A stretch of 64,000 bases of DNA from Anopheles merus (Eukaryota > Arthropoda > Insecta > Diptera > Culicidae), in the NCBI RefSeq assembly GCF_017562075.2, contig NC_054081.1:4333468-4397467 (forward strand). Direction: 5' to 3'. Made by a program: the position numbers and the translations under genes. Shown here one piece after another: positions 1-12,000 of the stretch. The notes below the pieces were generated by a model. It saw only the letters and a list, made by a program, of their open reading frames with translations, searched no databases and was not told the origin of the DNA. Each line of letters begins with the position of its first letter. The stretch's first letter is position 1.

Positions 1-1664
1 AATTTTTTCCCCTGTTATTGTTGACCCTGTCATGTTGGAAGTCCCGCTATAAATTGGGAAAATGCCACCGTTATTGTTGCGTTGGTGTGTTTTTTTTTCG
101 TTTTGTTTTGTTTTGTTTTGTTGTTTTGTTGCAACAACAATGGATTGCCGTCCCTCCTTTCCCCTCGCCCCGTGGTGGAGCGAATTTTTGTATGCGTGCG
201 TGCGTGCGTGTGTGTGTGCTACCTAGAAACACGTACACACGTGCACACAGACACACGAATGGAGCACAAGGATCTTCTGCTGGAAAGAAGACACGAGCAA
301 ACTCCTTAAAAGGACTGAAAGTGAACAAAAAAAACCAAAAAAAAAAACAACAAGGTGCACCAAGTGTATAGAAAAGGGAAGGAGTGGAAGGAAAGGGGAC
401 ATTACGTACACGATATTAGGGAAACAGGAGGGGCGACAGATATATAGATATATACATACATACACTATATATAGCTAGAGGTTATGGTACGAAGCCACCA
501 CCGCCATCAACAATTGACACAGCAATATACTTAGCAACGTACTTGGCAGTAAACAAGGCAGTTTGTAAAGGCGGGGATAGCAGCATAGAGTCATCAGGCT
601 CAGCCAATCAACTGATGGCACCGGGGGGTCACTCTGTCCCACTCAGACTCGAGGAAGAGCTTTCCGATCCTTCAGTCCCTGAAGTTTGAAGTGCGTACGC
701 ACTCCGCCGACGCCATTTGGTAGTGGTCAGGGGAATCCGCAGCATGGATCTGTGCGGCCAGGTGACCAGATGAACACCCTTTGCAGCAGAAACCGAATCG
801 GTGGTTCAAATCAGTAGTCGAAATTGTAAAGAGAGAACAGAGAAAGCGATAATTATATCTGTATATGTATACCCACACGCGCATATATACATACATACAT
901 GTAGCAGGGGACGGTGAGTTTGAGTGTGTGTGTGTGTGTGTTTGATAGAAGTATTTAGCGTCAACTCTAAACAGGTGGCGTACGCGAGATCTCGGCAATA
1001 ACCAAAGGAGGAAATAACGAAAAAATAAACAAAAAAACGGTTGATGTTTATCCATCATTGGCTATCACACACCACCATCCCCCCAAAAGCATATTTACCC
1101 CACTGCAATCGCGGACTATGAGTGTAATACATTAGGACAGCAAACATGGGGACTCTAGGCAGTGTGGAGCTGCGGTTCACACTACGTCGAGTATAACTAG
1201 AATAACGAAAGGGGCATCATCGCGTGGCATATTATTACAGTTACTAGCGGTTGAAGGTGGATTGAAACGCAAGGGTGACAAGGGAGGAAGTACAGTAATG
1301 CTACACAGTATCAATGTTACCAATTATTATTGTTTAGCTGTGCCGACACACACACACACACAAACTCGCAGAGAGGGTCAGGCAGAGATAGTTAGTAGCA
1401 CTCTTTCAGAAGGAAAAGGTATATGATGTGCCCCCATTTCCCCAAAGGCAAAGGCAGCAACACACCATCTACTACTTTAAAAAAAACACACACACACACA
1501 CAGATAAGAAAAGTCCAAAAGTGTTGTGCTGTGGGTGTGAGGAAAATCGTTTTTGGTTTTGGAAATTGCAGTGAAATTGTGCATCGTGTTTCACCTTTTT
1601 CATTTTTAATTAAGTGTTAAAAAATACATTATTAAGTTGCACCTTGCAAACATCTACACACCAC

Positions 1665-1678
1665 CGAGAGGGAGAGAA

Positions 1679-1722
<44 letters not shown>
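1665..1722. repeat. (GA)n microsatellite
   Basis: Imperfect GA dinucleotide run, with GAAA interruptions at its left end. Confidence 0.95.
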
Positions 1723-1723
<1 letters not shown>

Positions 1724-2654
1724 ATTAACAGAGCAGTGAAAGCAGAAATATTAAATAATAATTTTTAGTTTGCTGTCTATGTACTTACCAAAAAAAAAAC
1801 AACCACCACTACCCACGATGCAATCACGATTTGCACGCCACAACTCGAGAAAACAAATCGAAACAAAAAAGCAACAGCCAGCGGTGGGCGGAAGCGCCGG
1901 CGATATGACGTAAATAAGCTGAATGCATATCTAACTTTTATTTTTGTTGTTAGAATATATGGGTTTTCGCATCTATTGGCGCTGTGTAGGAAAGTTTACA
2001 AAGAGGTATAAAAAACAACAACAACAACAAAAACACACACACCGGTACATATACATACATACAGTAACAGCTGTGGGTAGGGTTCTATTTGCTGCAAAGG
2101 TGGAAAAGCCGAACTAACCGAAAATCGGCAAAGAGAGGCGTAATAAGAAGTAAAGGAAAATAACAATAACAGAAAAAAACTCCACAAAAACGTTTGAAAA
2201 GAACAACAAAAAAAAAAAACACGCGCCGAGAGAATGAGCATATAACACACACACACACTCATATAAAAACACGAAAAATGGTGTATTTTTCGCTGTACTG
2301 AGCGCTTATTACATGGAAGCTAGTGAACACAGTGTAGTGTCGTTTAAGCAAATTAAAGCGAAAGAACTAGTAGCGGAAATCAATAAAGCAAAAGCAAAAA
2401 GAACGTCCGAAGACTCGCGGAGTGGGCGGAAGAGAGAAAAGACACACAAAAAAAGAAACATATATAAATATATATATATATAGAGAGAGAGAGAGGAAGA
2501 GGAGAACAGTAAAACCAAAAACAATATCAGTGTATCTTAGTAAAAGCAAACAAAAAGAGAAGAAAACAAAAAGCCCAAAACGGTGAGCAACCAAAACAGT
2601 GTGGAGTAGTCTCATAGAGATGCAAAGGAGGAAGGAAAATAGAAAGCGAGAAAA

Positions 2655-2657
<3 letters not shown>

Positions 2658-2703
<46 letters not shown>
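2658..2703. repeat. (GA)n microsatellite
   Basis: Uninterrupted AG dinucleotide run. Confidence 0.95.
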
Positions 2704-2707
<4 letters not shown>

Positions 2708-3073
2708 TTGGGGAAAAGCAAAGCAAATGGAAACCCAAATGAATCATATAAGATAATTATGGATATAAATATTTATAAAATCTCCCATAATCAGGCAGGT
2801 CCTACCGGGAGTTAGAGAAAGCTCATAATCATACGTACACGCGTACACTAAACTACACCCACACGGATACACACTGAGACACACACACACACACACACAC
2901 AACCACAGGTGAAAGACTACTGACTACTACTCTTTACCACCCTTCCCCTGCAATCCTTCTCCTTGCTTAGGCTATCCTTATACTTGTTTCAATATTCTCT
3001 ATACCCCACCATCACTATTCTCCCGCTCTTAGCCCACCAACACAACTACACAGAACCAATCATTTTAAGGCGG

Positions 3074-3081
3074 TGACGTCA
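3074..3081. promoter_or_regulatory. Perfect CRE palindrome TGACGTCA
   Basis: An exact full-site cAMP-response element, the consensus for CREB/ATF bZIP dimers. It stands alone in the A-rich left stretch, so a function is uncertain. Confidence 0.35.
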
Positions 3082-3689
3082 TTGATGACCCGCACAAACA
3101 CACACACACACACATACACATATACTGTACAAAAACCAAAGAAGATGAAGACGAACTCACCGACACTTACACGAAACGTACACAAAACTGTTTGCTGTTA
3201 CACTTAATCAAAAACAAGAAGAAGAAGCACTGGAAGTTGGTGCAGACGAAGGAAAAAAAAAACATTTAAATAAATTTAAAGCAAAAAAAAACAAAACGAT
3301 ACAAAAAACAAAAATACATCGGTGTCTGACGCGAAAACCAAAGCAAAGTGTGTAAAAAAAACCAACAAACAAACAAACAAACAAGCAAACCCTTCTTCCG
3401 AACTCGAAATCTCTGGTCTCTGGTGTTTGTGCTTATTAGCTGGTTTTTACTATCGAAACTATCGAATCGTCTACTTACGTCCCCCGGCTCCCGTTCTGCC
3501 CCCTTCCTTCCCATACTGTATCCCCTCCTCGCGCCATCTTCCCAACCCTTTCGAAAACGCAATCGGTTAGGTAAAACAGGAAGAGAGTTTAAGAAATTTA
3601 TGGGCCGGGAAGAAAAAAAGAAAACCAGGAAAGGAACACTTACCCGAGGAAACATCCTGAGTCAAGCGGAAAGTTCAAAAGCAAGGAAA

Positions 3690-3692
<3 letters not shown>

Positions 3693-3744
<52 letters not shown>
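3693..3744. repeat. (GA)n microsatellite
   Basis: Uninterrupted AG dinucleotide run. Confidence 0.95.
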
Positions 3745-3746
<2 letters not shown>

Positions 3747-4293
3747 AACAATAACACATGTACACGTTGTAATAGAAAAAGGGGAAAAACACAAAGTGTT
3801 GGAAAGATAGTGTCGACCTGGAAAGTAATTAAAAAATTGCACTCGGCAAACAAAAACTCACTCGGACTAGATAAGTAATATGCAAAACGAGAGATAGAGA
3901 GAGAGAGAGACAGACAGAGAGCGTGAACAATACCAACAAGTGGCTGAAATAAATATTGGACGAACGTAAAAAAAAAGAAACAAAACACAAAAACAGGCAA
4001 TTGGTATGAGAAAAAAAAAGGAAACAACAAAAAAGCAACTGAAGAAGGGAAAGAAAGCAAAAACAAAACATTTGAGAAAACTAAAGGAAACGAGGATAAA
4101 GTAAGCAGTCGGGGTGGGAGCGGGGGAAGGGAGAGCAGCAAAAACTAAGAAGAGGAAAAAAGACGCAATATACTGGTTGTCTCATCCATAAACTACATTA
4201 TTGAGCTAAAATAAAGAGTAAAGGTGAAGAAAACAAAACCAAAAAACAACAAACAAACAAAACTCTCGTTTTTATTGATGTGTCAAAAAAATT

Positions 4294-4299
4294 AATAAA
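4294..4299 (+). terminator. Candidate plus-strand polyadenylation signal
   Basis: AATAAA inside an AT-rich block, followed within about 20 bases by a T-rich tract, the usual downstream element. Another AATAAA lies at 4210-4215. It would end a transcript entering from the left edge. Confidence 0.35.
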
Positions 4300-4310
4300 A
4301 ATAAAAATAT

Positions 4311-5442
4311 TAAAACTTTTTTGATTTTTTTTTTCGGATGCAATACGTATAGAACTGCTCAACAGTTCGAAGCTCTCTGTTCGGTTGTTGCAGCAGTGCT
4401 TTTGTTTTGGTTTTTTAGTTGTTTCTTCGCATTGTTTTTATTCCAGACAATTGGAGCTTCTGGAGCTTCATAAAGATAAAGGTGTGTATTACATGTGTAA
4501 CTGCTCTCCTAGCCCAAGTAACACGACCGCGCCCGTCATGAGCACTTTGCTAATCTGTCCCCTGTTGCTTTTACAAATTCCTTGTGTTCGCTTCGTACGC
4601 TTTATCGAATTAACTCGTTTTTTTTCGTTTGTTTTCCCTTTCCACGCACGGTAGTGTACACTTAGTGTACACTTTGCAATGAAAACACTCACCAGCAATG
4701 GATGTGTTGGATGGTAAAAACTGGGAGGACGGTGGAGCCAAAAATGAAACAAAAAACTACTGTTTATTTCGTTTGTTTCTGATATATTTTCCGCTGCTCA
4801 TTGTGTTGTTACTGTGTTGTTGTTTTTTTGTTTTGAAAAATATTCCCTTCTTTAACGCACCGTTCCATGCTGCAAACTTTGTTTCGGCTCTGTTCATCAT
4901 AAATGGGCACGCCACACCACACTGGCTGCTTCCCGTGGGAGAGCGTGCGGTTGCATCCACTACCTTGTTGTGTTCTGTATACATAGTACTTTTTATTTAT
5001 ATAATATTAAAATATTAACAAAAAGATCCAATTATCCATGTCCAAGCGCACATGACTCTCCCTTTTTCTACGCTTTCCTTCCGCTTTACCGCTCTGCTGC
5101 ATATTTTCTGCAGCACGGCAACAAAAACTCTCACACTTTTGTTTCGCTTAAAATTCGCTTGTCTGCTATTTACGTGCTTCATTCTGCCCAATGTTACTCC
5201 TTTCCTTTCGTTTCCACTAACTATCTTCCCTACATCTAGGAGCCATCTGTTTGTACCACTTGGCGTAGGTGTACATGGTGTACACAAATAAACACAAAAT
5301 CCAATGTTTACACCTACCATACTGCGTTCATAACATTTTCAAAAATGAAAAAAGACAAAACCCCACCCACAGCTCGTGGCAGAGAGAGAGAGAAAGGGAG
5401 AGAGGGAGAGAGAAAGAGAATCGGGTTGTGTCACCCAAACAA
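4311..5442 (-). other. Probable CrebB 3' UTR
   Basis: The composition switches here: the plus strand becomes T-rich, so the minus strand is A-rich, as expected for the 3' UTR of the minus-strand CrebB gene whose last exon ends in the gap at 5443-5542. Minus-strand AATAAA hexamers lie at 4992-4997, 4763-4768, 4437-4442 and 4271-4276, any of which could be the end of the transcript. No coding potential is visible. Confidence 0.45.
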
Positions 5443-5542
5443 NNNNNNNNNNNNNNNNNNNNNNNNNNNNNNNNNNNNNNNNNNNNNNNNNNNNNNNNNN
5501 NNNNNNNNNNNNNNNNNNNNNNNNNNNNNNNNNNNNNNNNNN
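5443..5542. other. Assembly gap (100 N)
   Basis: A run of exactly 100 N, the conventional length for a gap of unknown size. It cuts the CrebB terminal exon just after the end of the leucine zipper and hides the stop codon. Confidence 0.99.
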
Positions 5543-5746
5543 TCTGCTGACAGTACAGCTCCTTCAGCGACTTGAGCTCCTCGATCAGGGCCTTGTTTTG
5601 GTTCTCCAGCACCGCCACCCGGTTCTCTAGGCACTTGATGTACTCCTTCTTCTTCCGGCGGCACTCCCGGGCCGCTTCCCGGTTTTTCTGCAACCGCATC
5701 TCGCGCTTGCGCGACTGATCCTCCAGCTGCACGTTGCCGCCCATGA
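5543..5746 (-). CDS. CrebB: CrebB bZIP exon (partial)
   Basis: The acceptor CCCAACACAG lies just before 5746. The exon encodes the basic region and leucine zipper through KELYCQQ and then runs into the gap. In Drosophila the protein ends a few residues after this point, so the stop is expected inside the gap. Confidence 0.95.
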
Positions 5747-8700
5747 CTGTGTTGGGAAAAATATCTGCTCAGATGGGTGTATGTGTGAATGTGTGTGTGT
5801 GTGTGGATGTGTTTTCCGGTAGAAAAGTGTGCGCGCGTTGATGAGGAGAGGTTTGTGGTGCATGAGGTAGGGGAAGGAGTGGATTTTTGTTTTGTTTGGA
5901 TTTTTTTTTTTCAGGATGAGGATGTGCACGTTGTTAGTAAAGATGCATGACGAACGTGATATGGGGATGTTATGGATGTATGTTTGGATGGGTGGATCAC
6001 GACCGTGACAGACCAGAGGGGATTTAAAGGGTGGAGGGAAGCAGGATGGCAGGTGGGACAACACATTTAGATGCGAGTATTATATTATTATGCGGAGACG
6101 TTCATCGGTGGAGCGGTTCCGGTATCGCCGGACGGCGTAACGCGTAACGCGGCGTTACGGCGCGTAGCCCAGACGCAGCGGCGTATGTGTGTATGGGGAG
6201 GTTTGCGGAACACGTATACACATATGAGATGAGCGCAGGATGAAGCGGACGGGCCAGTTTGTTTTGGGTCCGAGTGTTTTTGGGGCGGGGGGGGGCGAAC
6301 GAAGAGGAGCGAAGAGTGGGTGGCGAGAGATGAAGTTTTGTTACAGTACAACGATGGTGGTGGATGGCGCAAAGCAAATGAGCGGGTGTTAAAACACGAC
6401 CACACCGGACGACACGCACAAGTTCGTTAGTTAGTTAGCGGTTAGTAGTAGGCGCCGTAGCAGCAACCGTTGCGACAGTTGCGGCGTTCGAGAGTGCGAT
6501 AGTGCGAAATGAGGGGAACACAATGGAGGCACAAGAAAACGAGCGTGTGTGGGATGAAAATGAAATTCCAAAATAAAAAAAGGGGGCAAAAGAAAAAAAA
6601 AACAAAAGAGAAAAAAAGAGAGAGAAGAAAAGAAAACTCATCATTATACAAACACGCACTACTGGCGAGTAAAACTATCATCCGCTGGCTGCTGTGCAAG
6701 ACCAGAAGCCTTTGGCAAACGGGATGCAGTAGTAGGAGGAGGAAGCGGGTGCAGGGGAGGGGGGAGGAGGGTTTAAGGCATGCAATTGCGTTTTTTTTTA
6801 CTATTCCAAACGTCAGTTCTAAGGACTCTGTTGGCTAGGGTGTAGTAAGAAGAGGTGTAAGTTTACATTAGTTCAGGAAGCATCTCGCCAATCGCTAGCT
6901 GCTAAAGTAACGCAGAACAAAATTACTGTAACATCAGCCTGAGAAAGACGGCCATGAGGAAGATAAAAACAAACGACTACTAAGTAACAGGCATCACTAA
7001 AAAAAAGTGTAAATTAAACATTACACCATTACGCATTAACATTACTACGAGACAAAACTACGATACGAGAAAGAACGAAACAGAAAAAAAGGTAAAAACT
7101 TGCAGCACTATTCCTAGTGATTACACATACACACACACACAGGTCTAGAAGGAACGGAGATAGGGTGGTTTGGAATTTTGGAGCTGAAGTTTGACGCGAT
7201 AGGATAAAACAGGAGGTGGAGGGATGGAAGGGGTACGGTTGAAGGCACGGTCGTATACTTACGAGGTACGTAAATGCCCTCCGGCTGGGAATATTGCACC
7301 ACACCACCACCAGGTGTCGCTATCGTGTGCAGGCCGGAACCATCGCTCGGGGTGTTGGCTGTGGTAGTGGGGGGAGGGGGTAGTATATATATATTTATAT
7401 ATATTTATGTATCGCACAGTTGACACTGGTCGGTTGGTAGTAATGCAGTTTTGATCAGTTCTTGGTTTGGTTCGCGCAAATTGATTTCGTCCATTTTGAG
7501 AACAAACGGATGGATGAAGGTAGTAGGGGAAGGAAGGGGGTAGGGAGTAGTATCGGGCAAATCTGAGTCGGATGCATGAATCTGTATGAATCTTTGAAAT
7601 GATTCAATGAATCTGAATCTTGGATGCAAAGATTCATGAATCTCCAAATATTCTTGAATCTCCAAAGATTCAAAGATCATCTCCAAAGATTCATGAATCC
7701 CCAAATATTGTTGAATCTAAAAGAATCATGAATCTCCAAAGATACGTGAATCTCGAAAGAATCATGAATCTTGAAAGATTCAAAGATCATCTTCAAAGAT
7801 CCATGAATCTCCAAGTATTCTTAAATCTCCAAAGATTTATGAATCCCTCAAGATTCGTGAATTTCGAAAGACTCATGAATCTCGAAAGATTTATGAACTG
7901 CAAAAGGTTCATATACCTCTCAAAGATTCATGAACCACCACAGATTCACGAATCTCCAAACATTCGTGAATCTCTAAAGATTCATATATCTCGATAGATT
8001 CACTCATCTCAAAAAATTCTGGAATCCCAAGGGATTTATACGTCTCCAAGGATTCATAGAGATTCAGCTTCTCATTATCCATCTTCTTGGCGTTACAGCC
8101 TACGTAGCCATGTCACTCAGGAGATTCCCTGCAATCCTTGGAGATTCATGAATCTTTAGAAATTCATAAATAATTGAAGAGTCGATTCGAGATTCGAATC
8201 ACTCATCACTGAAGATTCATAGGAATGAATTTCAACGAAAGATTCATGAAACCGAACACTACTAGGGAGGAAGATTTTGAGTGTTTTTGTTTGCGAAATA
8301 TCTCACATGGTCAGAAAATGGTTTTTATGGTCTAAATGCTCCTTTTTTTTACTGTGTTTTTCTCTCAGGATGTCTTACACGTCCAAATAAATAGCTAGGG
8401 TAAATGTTAAAAAGGTGTTGGTATTGGTCAGGATCGTCCACGGGTGACTAGGAGAGGTGGTGGTTTGATAGGTGAGATGAAGTGGACAAATGGATCTACC
8501 CAAAATCGATGGTCTCTACGTCTGCAGTATTTCAACACGTGTGTGTGAGGAGTAAAACAATGCTACCATTACAACTAATGCATTCCCCCTACGAACGTAT
8601 AGGTCTAGAGACAAAACCGAATTACATTTCCGCAGCGAACGGAGAGCCGTAGCAATCCGGCTAATTTGGGTAAATACAGAAAATGAAAACAAAATTCCAC

Positions 8701-10814
8701 AAGCGCTATCTAAGCTACCGGGAAACTGGCTAATGGTTTTGAAGAGAGAAAAAGTGAGAAAGAGAGCGAGCACGTGAGCTTCCAAATCGACATCATTTAG
8801 AACAAACAAACAAAAAAGCACACACAACTAGTTCCGTGCCGAAAAACAGCCCCTTTTGCCCCCAATGACTAGTTCTACACTTAATTAGCTCTAATTAGCT
8901 CGCAGCAAAGAATGAAAGAGAGCAACGGAAAGTGGAAAGATGGAACCATGCGTAACGCTAATTAACAAAACCAAAAAAAAAAAAAAAAAAAATACTGTTC
9001 ACAGACAGAACCTCCTCGTGAGAGATTTAAATGGTAGACTAATTTTAAAAATAAATTCAAACAAAACAACGAGACTTGAAAGGATAATGAAGGGATAGCA
9101 AAGTACTAAAGAATATAAGCTGAACAGGAGTTGTTAAATAAAACGGAATGAACGCAATGGATCGCAAGAGTTGAAATAAACGATTAAAATCGGAAAAAAC
9201 TAAACCCAAAAACTCTAACCTAAAAAAAACTACAAGGGTTGTAATAAGAAATGAGAATTCTTTTCGATCGGCGCAATTTTCCGTCAATTGTACGTTTAAA
9301 AGAAAGATGAATATAACGGTAGAAAAAGGTGAAAACGGGGTCTGGTTGGGATGTTTTTGCTGATTAGTGAAGCTCCGTTTTTTTGGTGGTTTTGTGGAAA
9401 TTTTAGAAACGTAAAAAAGGGAACAGATTTGTTAAGTTGCAATCCCCAGGCGCTGCGGTGGGGGGCTGGCCTTTCCGGTTGACCTGTTGCGTCGGGGAAA
9501 AAAGAAAACCCCCCAACATGTCGAGGGTTTTTGAGGCTCAATCACACAGGCACGCGCTCGTACACGCTCGCACAGAGACATTCGTTCATACACGCTCATA
9601 CCGTCGGCAGCTCGACAGCAAACCAAAAAAAAAAAAAGGGAGAAAAAGGAGCCGTCCCTCTTGGGGAGTTGGGCGAAACGCGCGTTGGAACAGACGAAGC
9701 ACTCGACCAACCACGTGAGTTGGTGAGTGGGTCGGGGGTCCGAGGGTTTGGGGGGGGGGTTCCACTAGGCGAACGAACGCCCGAACGTACCGATTTCCGC
9801 TCCGCCGAGATCGCTCAATATCTTACGATAGGATGGGCGCCGGGTCAGCAGGTCCCTCCGCTTCTTCGGGGACGCCTCCTCGTCCGACAGCGTGTCGTCG
9901 CTGTTGGTGTCGGTCATAATGCTGCCGGAGCCGGTGACGATGTGCGGTTCGGGTTTGATCTTCCGGGGCAATCATGAAAAACAAGAAACATTGTACATTA
10001 CCGGCCGAACCGTCTGGGGAGGGGGGCTGTACGATCGGGCGCAAGAGCGCAGCTTACGTGTATGGTTTGCAAATTGCCCGTCGTCGTGTGGATCACGGAG
10101 TTTGGTTTGTTACACACTAATAGTACGCTGCGCGCGAGCGGCACGTTCCCTGTCGCCGTGTGTATGACCGACTGCTGGTTCTGCTGTATGACGGACTGCG
10201 CCTGGAACGGGAGGAATGGAGAGCGTTACCGCCAAAAAAAAAAAATAGCGCAGCCGACAACGTTGCTGGCTTACCTGGCCGGGCGATTGGGTCGACAGCA
10301 GCTGGACGATGTTGGTACCGGACGCGGTGACTGCGGCGGCCGCCGCCGGCACTAGCGTTACCTCCGGACCGGCCGCACCACCGACCGGCACCGAGCTGTT
10401 GCTGTTGTTGGCCGACCCGGACCCGAGCGCTCCCAGGCCGCCCGGAGCACCGCCTGCTACCAAGCCCGTCACTCCCTTCACACCGCCTCCTCCTCCTCCT
10501 CCACCTCCACCACCGCCTCCTCCTCCTCCTCCTCCTCCGCCCCCTCCACCACCTTCACCGGTAGAGGCTGCCACCGTTACTGCTGTGCTGCTGTCGGCGC
10601 TGCCGTTGTTGGAGGTACTGATTAGCTCGCTTTGGTGCTGCGTTCCTACACCGGATGGGGGGCCACGACCACCACCACCACCACCACCACCGCCGCCGCC
10701 GACGGTAACCACCGCCTCACCGACCGTCGAACCGGTTGCGTTCGGACCGGTACCACCACCGAGCGGATCGCCTATCGCCGAGGAACCGTTCTCCTCGACC
10801 ATACTACTGTCCAT
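5543..10814 (-). CDS. CrebB: CREB transcription factor (CrebB/dCREB2 type), C-terminus in gap
   Basis: Nuclear bZIP activator of the CREB family, which binds cAMP-response elements and is switched on by phosphorylation of a serine in its kinase-inducible domain. Five coding exons are visible: 10814-10275, 10201-10058, 9959-9791, 7358-7263 and 5746 into the gap at 5543. All joints have GT-AG borders and keep phase, giving 384 visible residues. The chosen start opens with MDSSMVEENG, close to the known start of Drosophila dCREB2. In order: a glycine-rich N-terminus (exon 1), glutamine-containing activation segments, an acidic stretch then the KID motif RRPSYRKIL (serine about residue 271), a short linker, and the bZIP basic region NREAARECRRKKKEYIKCLE with its leucine zipper. 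Against dCREB2 and vertebrate CREB, the segment between KID and bZIP is short (about 45 residues), so alternative exons may have been missed. The gap removes only the last few residues and the stop. Confidence 0.95.
7263..7358 (-). CDS. CrebB: CrebB linker exon between KID and bZIP
   Basis: A 96-base exon with acceptor CCACTACCACAG and donor GTAAGTAT. It reads in phase with both neighbours and encodes a linker that includes GGGVVQYSQPEGIYVP, comparable to the VQYA-type stretch of other CREB proteins. It can be skipped without breaking frame (96 is a multiple of 3), so it could be an alternative exon. Confidence 0.8.
7566..8262 (+). repeat. Composite GATTCATGAATC satellite repeat, copy 1
   Basis: About 700 bp of degenerate 17-18 bp units built on the 12-bp palindrome GATTCATGAATC followed by TCCAAA, lying in the CrebB intron between the KID and linker exons. 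A SINE-like fragment (CTTCTTGGCGTTACAGCC, about 8091-8121) interrupts it. It ends with CAACGAAAGATTCATGAAAC, an end also found in the copies near 25.9 kb and 58.6 kb. Long translations through it are repeat artefacts. Confidence 0.85.
9791..9959 (-). CDS. CrebB: CrebB kinase-inducible domain (KID) exon
   Basis: A 169-base exon with donor GTACGT. It begins IKPEPHIV, continues through an acidic serine-rich stretch and ends with the phosphorylation motif RRPSYRKILSDLGGAEI. The KIKPEP start matches the corresponding dCREB2 junction. This is the domain that binds the CBP KIX domain after PKA phosphorylation in the family. Skipping it would shift the frame. Confidence 0.92.
10058..10201 (-). CDS. 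CrebB: CrebB exon 2, activation-domain segment
   Basis: A 144-base phase-0 exon with acceptor CCCGTTCCAG and donor GTAAGC. It encodes two related stretches, SVIQQNQQSVIHTATGN and SVIHTTTGNLQTIH, matching the VIQ/VIHTT-GN segment of dCREB2. It can be skipped in frame. Confidence 0.9.
10275..10814 (-). CDS. CrebB: CrebB exon 1, N-terminal glycine-rich region
   Basis: A 540-base exon (180 residues) from MDSSMVEENG to STQSPGQ, then donor GTAAGC. It carries two polyglycine tracts, about 25 and 11 residues, encoded mostly by GGA/GGT/GGC repeats. dCREB2 has a polyglycine tract at the same place. An upstream in-frame ATG at 10889 exists, but the MDSS start fits the family better. Confidence 0.9.
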
Positions 10815-11856
10815 AATCCGCCCGCTGCGTTGCGCCTCCCCCCGGGGCGTCACCGTGCCGGTACCGGCGGGTGGTTTCGTGCCGCGCACTCCAAGCTTTC
10901 CCGGGACCGTGGCTGGCGTGCGGCAATGCGTTACACCCCAGTTCCCTTTCCCCTTTTGCCAAGGCCGCTGTTTTCACTTTCGCACCAAGCACGCGCGCAC
11001 ACACACGAGTTACTCTCGATTAGCTGAGCTTTAGTAGAACGGCATTTGCTAGTGCGTACTTTCGTCTAACTACAGTTAATCAAAAGTTGAAAAAAATAAT
11101 AAAATTGGCCAGTAAAAGGCTTTCAATGTCTTACATCGGTTCACGGGCAAACAATGGGGTTTTTTTTTTTGTTTAAATTTATCCCTATGCACTCCTAGCC
11201 GCAAACACCACGGAGGACGCACCTGGTTCACCTAGATTCGCACTGCCCTTAAGTACCGCCCGTTTTACACACTGTTTTTTGCGTTTTTTTTCTATTATTC
11301 ACCTGACCAGACTGGAGACGCTCAGTTCGGGGGGCTACATGGTTTCTTCTTCTTCTTCTTCTTCTTTGCCGTATGAATAAACACACAAACACACACCTTC
11401 GCACAAAACGCACCTCTAGAGCATGGCCGGACCCGGACACCGGCAGGACGGAAACCGTTTTTTTTTAGCGATGCACGCACATCAACCACATGGGACGCCG
11501 TCGAGCGTTTTTCCCTTCGTGAAGCTGCGTCTACTCCGCGCGTTTCCGAGAATGTTCTCACTGCCGTCTGTCTACTATGCTACAGAGCGAGAACGGGTAA
11601 AGGCCGTGGCGCAAAAAAAAGTAATAAAACAAAAAAATAAACAAAACAAAACTGGCCCGCGCAAGGGCGACTCGGGCGACTGCACTGTCACTGCGGCAAA
11701 GCACCCGCGGGTGGCGCGACTCGCCTACCAACACTCCAGTCCAGGTGCTGCACGGTCACATCTACACACTACACAACGGTGCGCCCGTGCACGATACACA
11801 GCGGCACATGTCCCGGATGATCCTGCTGCTGGTGCGTCCTGATCGTGGCGCGCTGC

Positions 11857-11888
<32 letters not shown>

Positions 11889-12000
11889 GTGCTGTTGCAT
11901 TACTGTGCCACCGTCGAGGGTTTCATCGGCTCTTAGTGAGCATTTCGGCCGACTGCCAAGGGCTAGAAAGTAATAGCAACCAAAAAAAAAATGCGTAGAT
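10815..12000 (-). other. CrebB 5' flank or 5' UTR
   Basis: No conserved coding sequence. It holds a (TTC)n tract near 11346-11367, a (CTG)n tract near 11855-11890 and several A or T runs. By position it is the 5' UTR and/or first-intron region of CrebB; a transcription start could not be assigned. Confidence 0.4.

Larger units (their letters stand above)
1..4299 (+). other. Gene-free A-rich stretch, possible plus-strand 3' UTR
   Basis: No open reading frame here resembles a protein; the longer ones are translations of CA, GA or T runs. The plus strand is strongly A-rich and purine-rich, the style seen in long mosquito untranslated regions, and it ends in a cluster of AATAAA hexamers followed by a T-rich tract. 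The simplest reading is the long 3' UTR of a plus-strand gene whose coding part lies to the left of the window. It could equally be plain intergenic DNA. It contains GA and CA microsatellites and one perfect CRE palindrome. Confidence 0.35.

Noticed and set aside
7620..7997. 125-residue frame with repeated KIHESPN/MNLERF words
   Set aside because: Pure translation of the GATTCATGAATC satellite.
7566..8262. CRISPR-like array
   Set aside because: Units are contiguous and degenerate without distinct spacers, and the genome is animal.
10309..11034. Proline-rich plus-strand frame
   Set aside because: The polyproline is the reverse strand of the CrebB polyglycine repeats.
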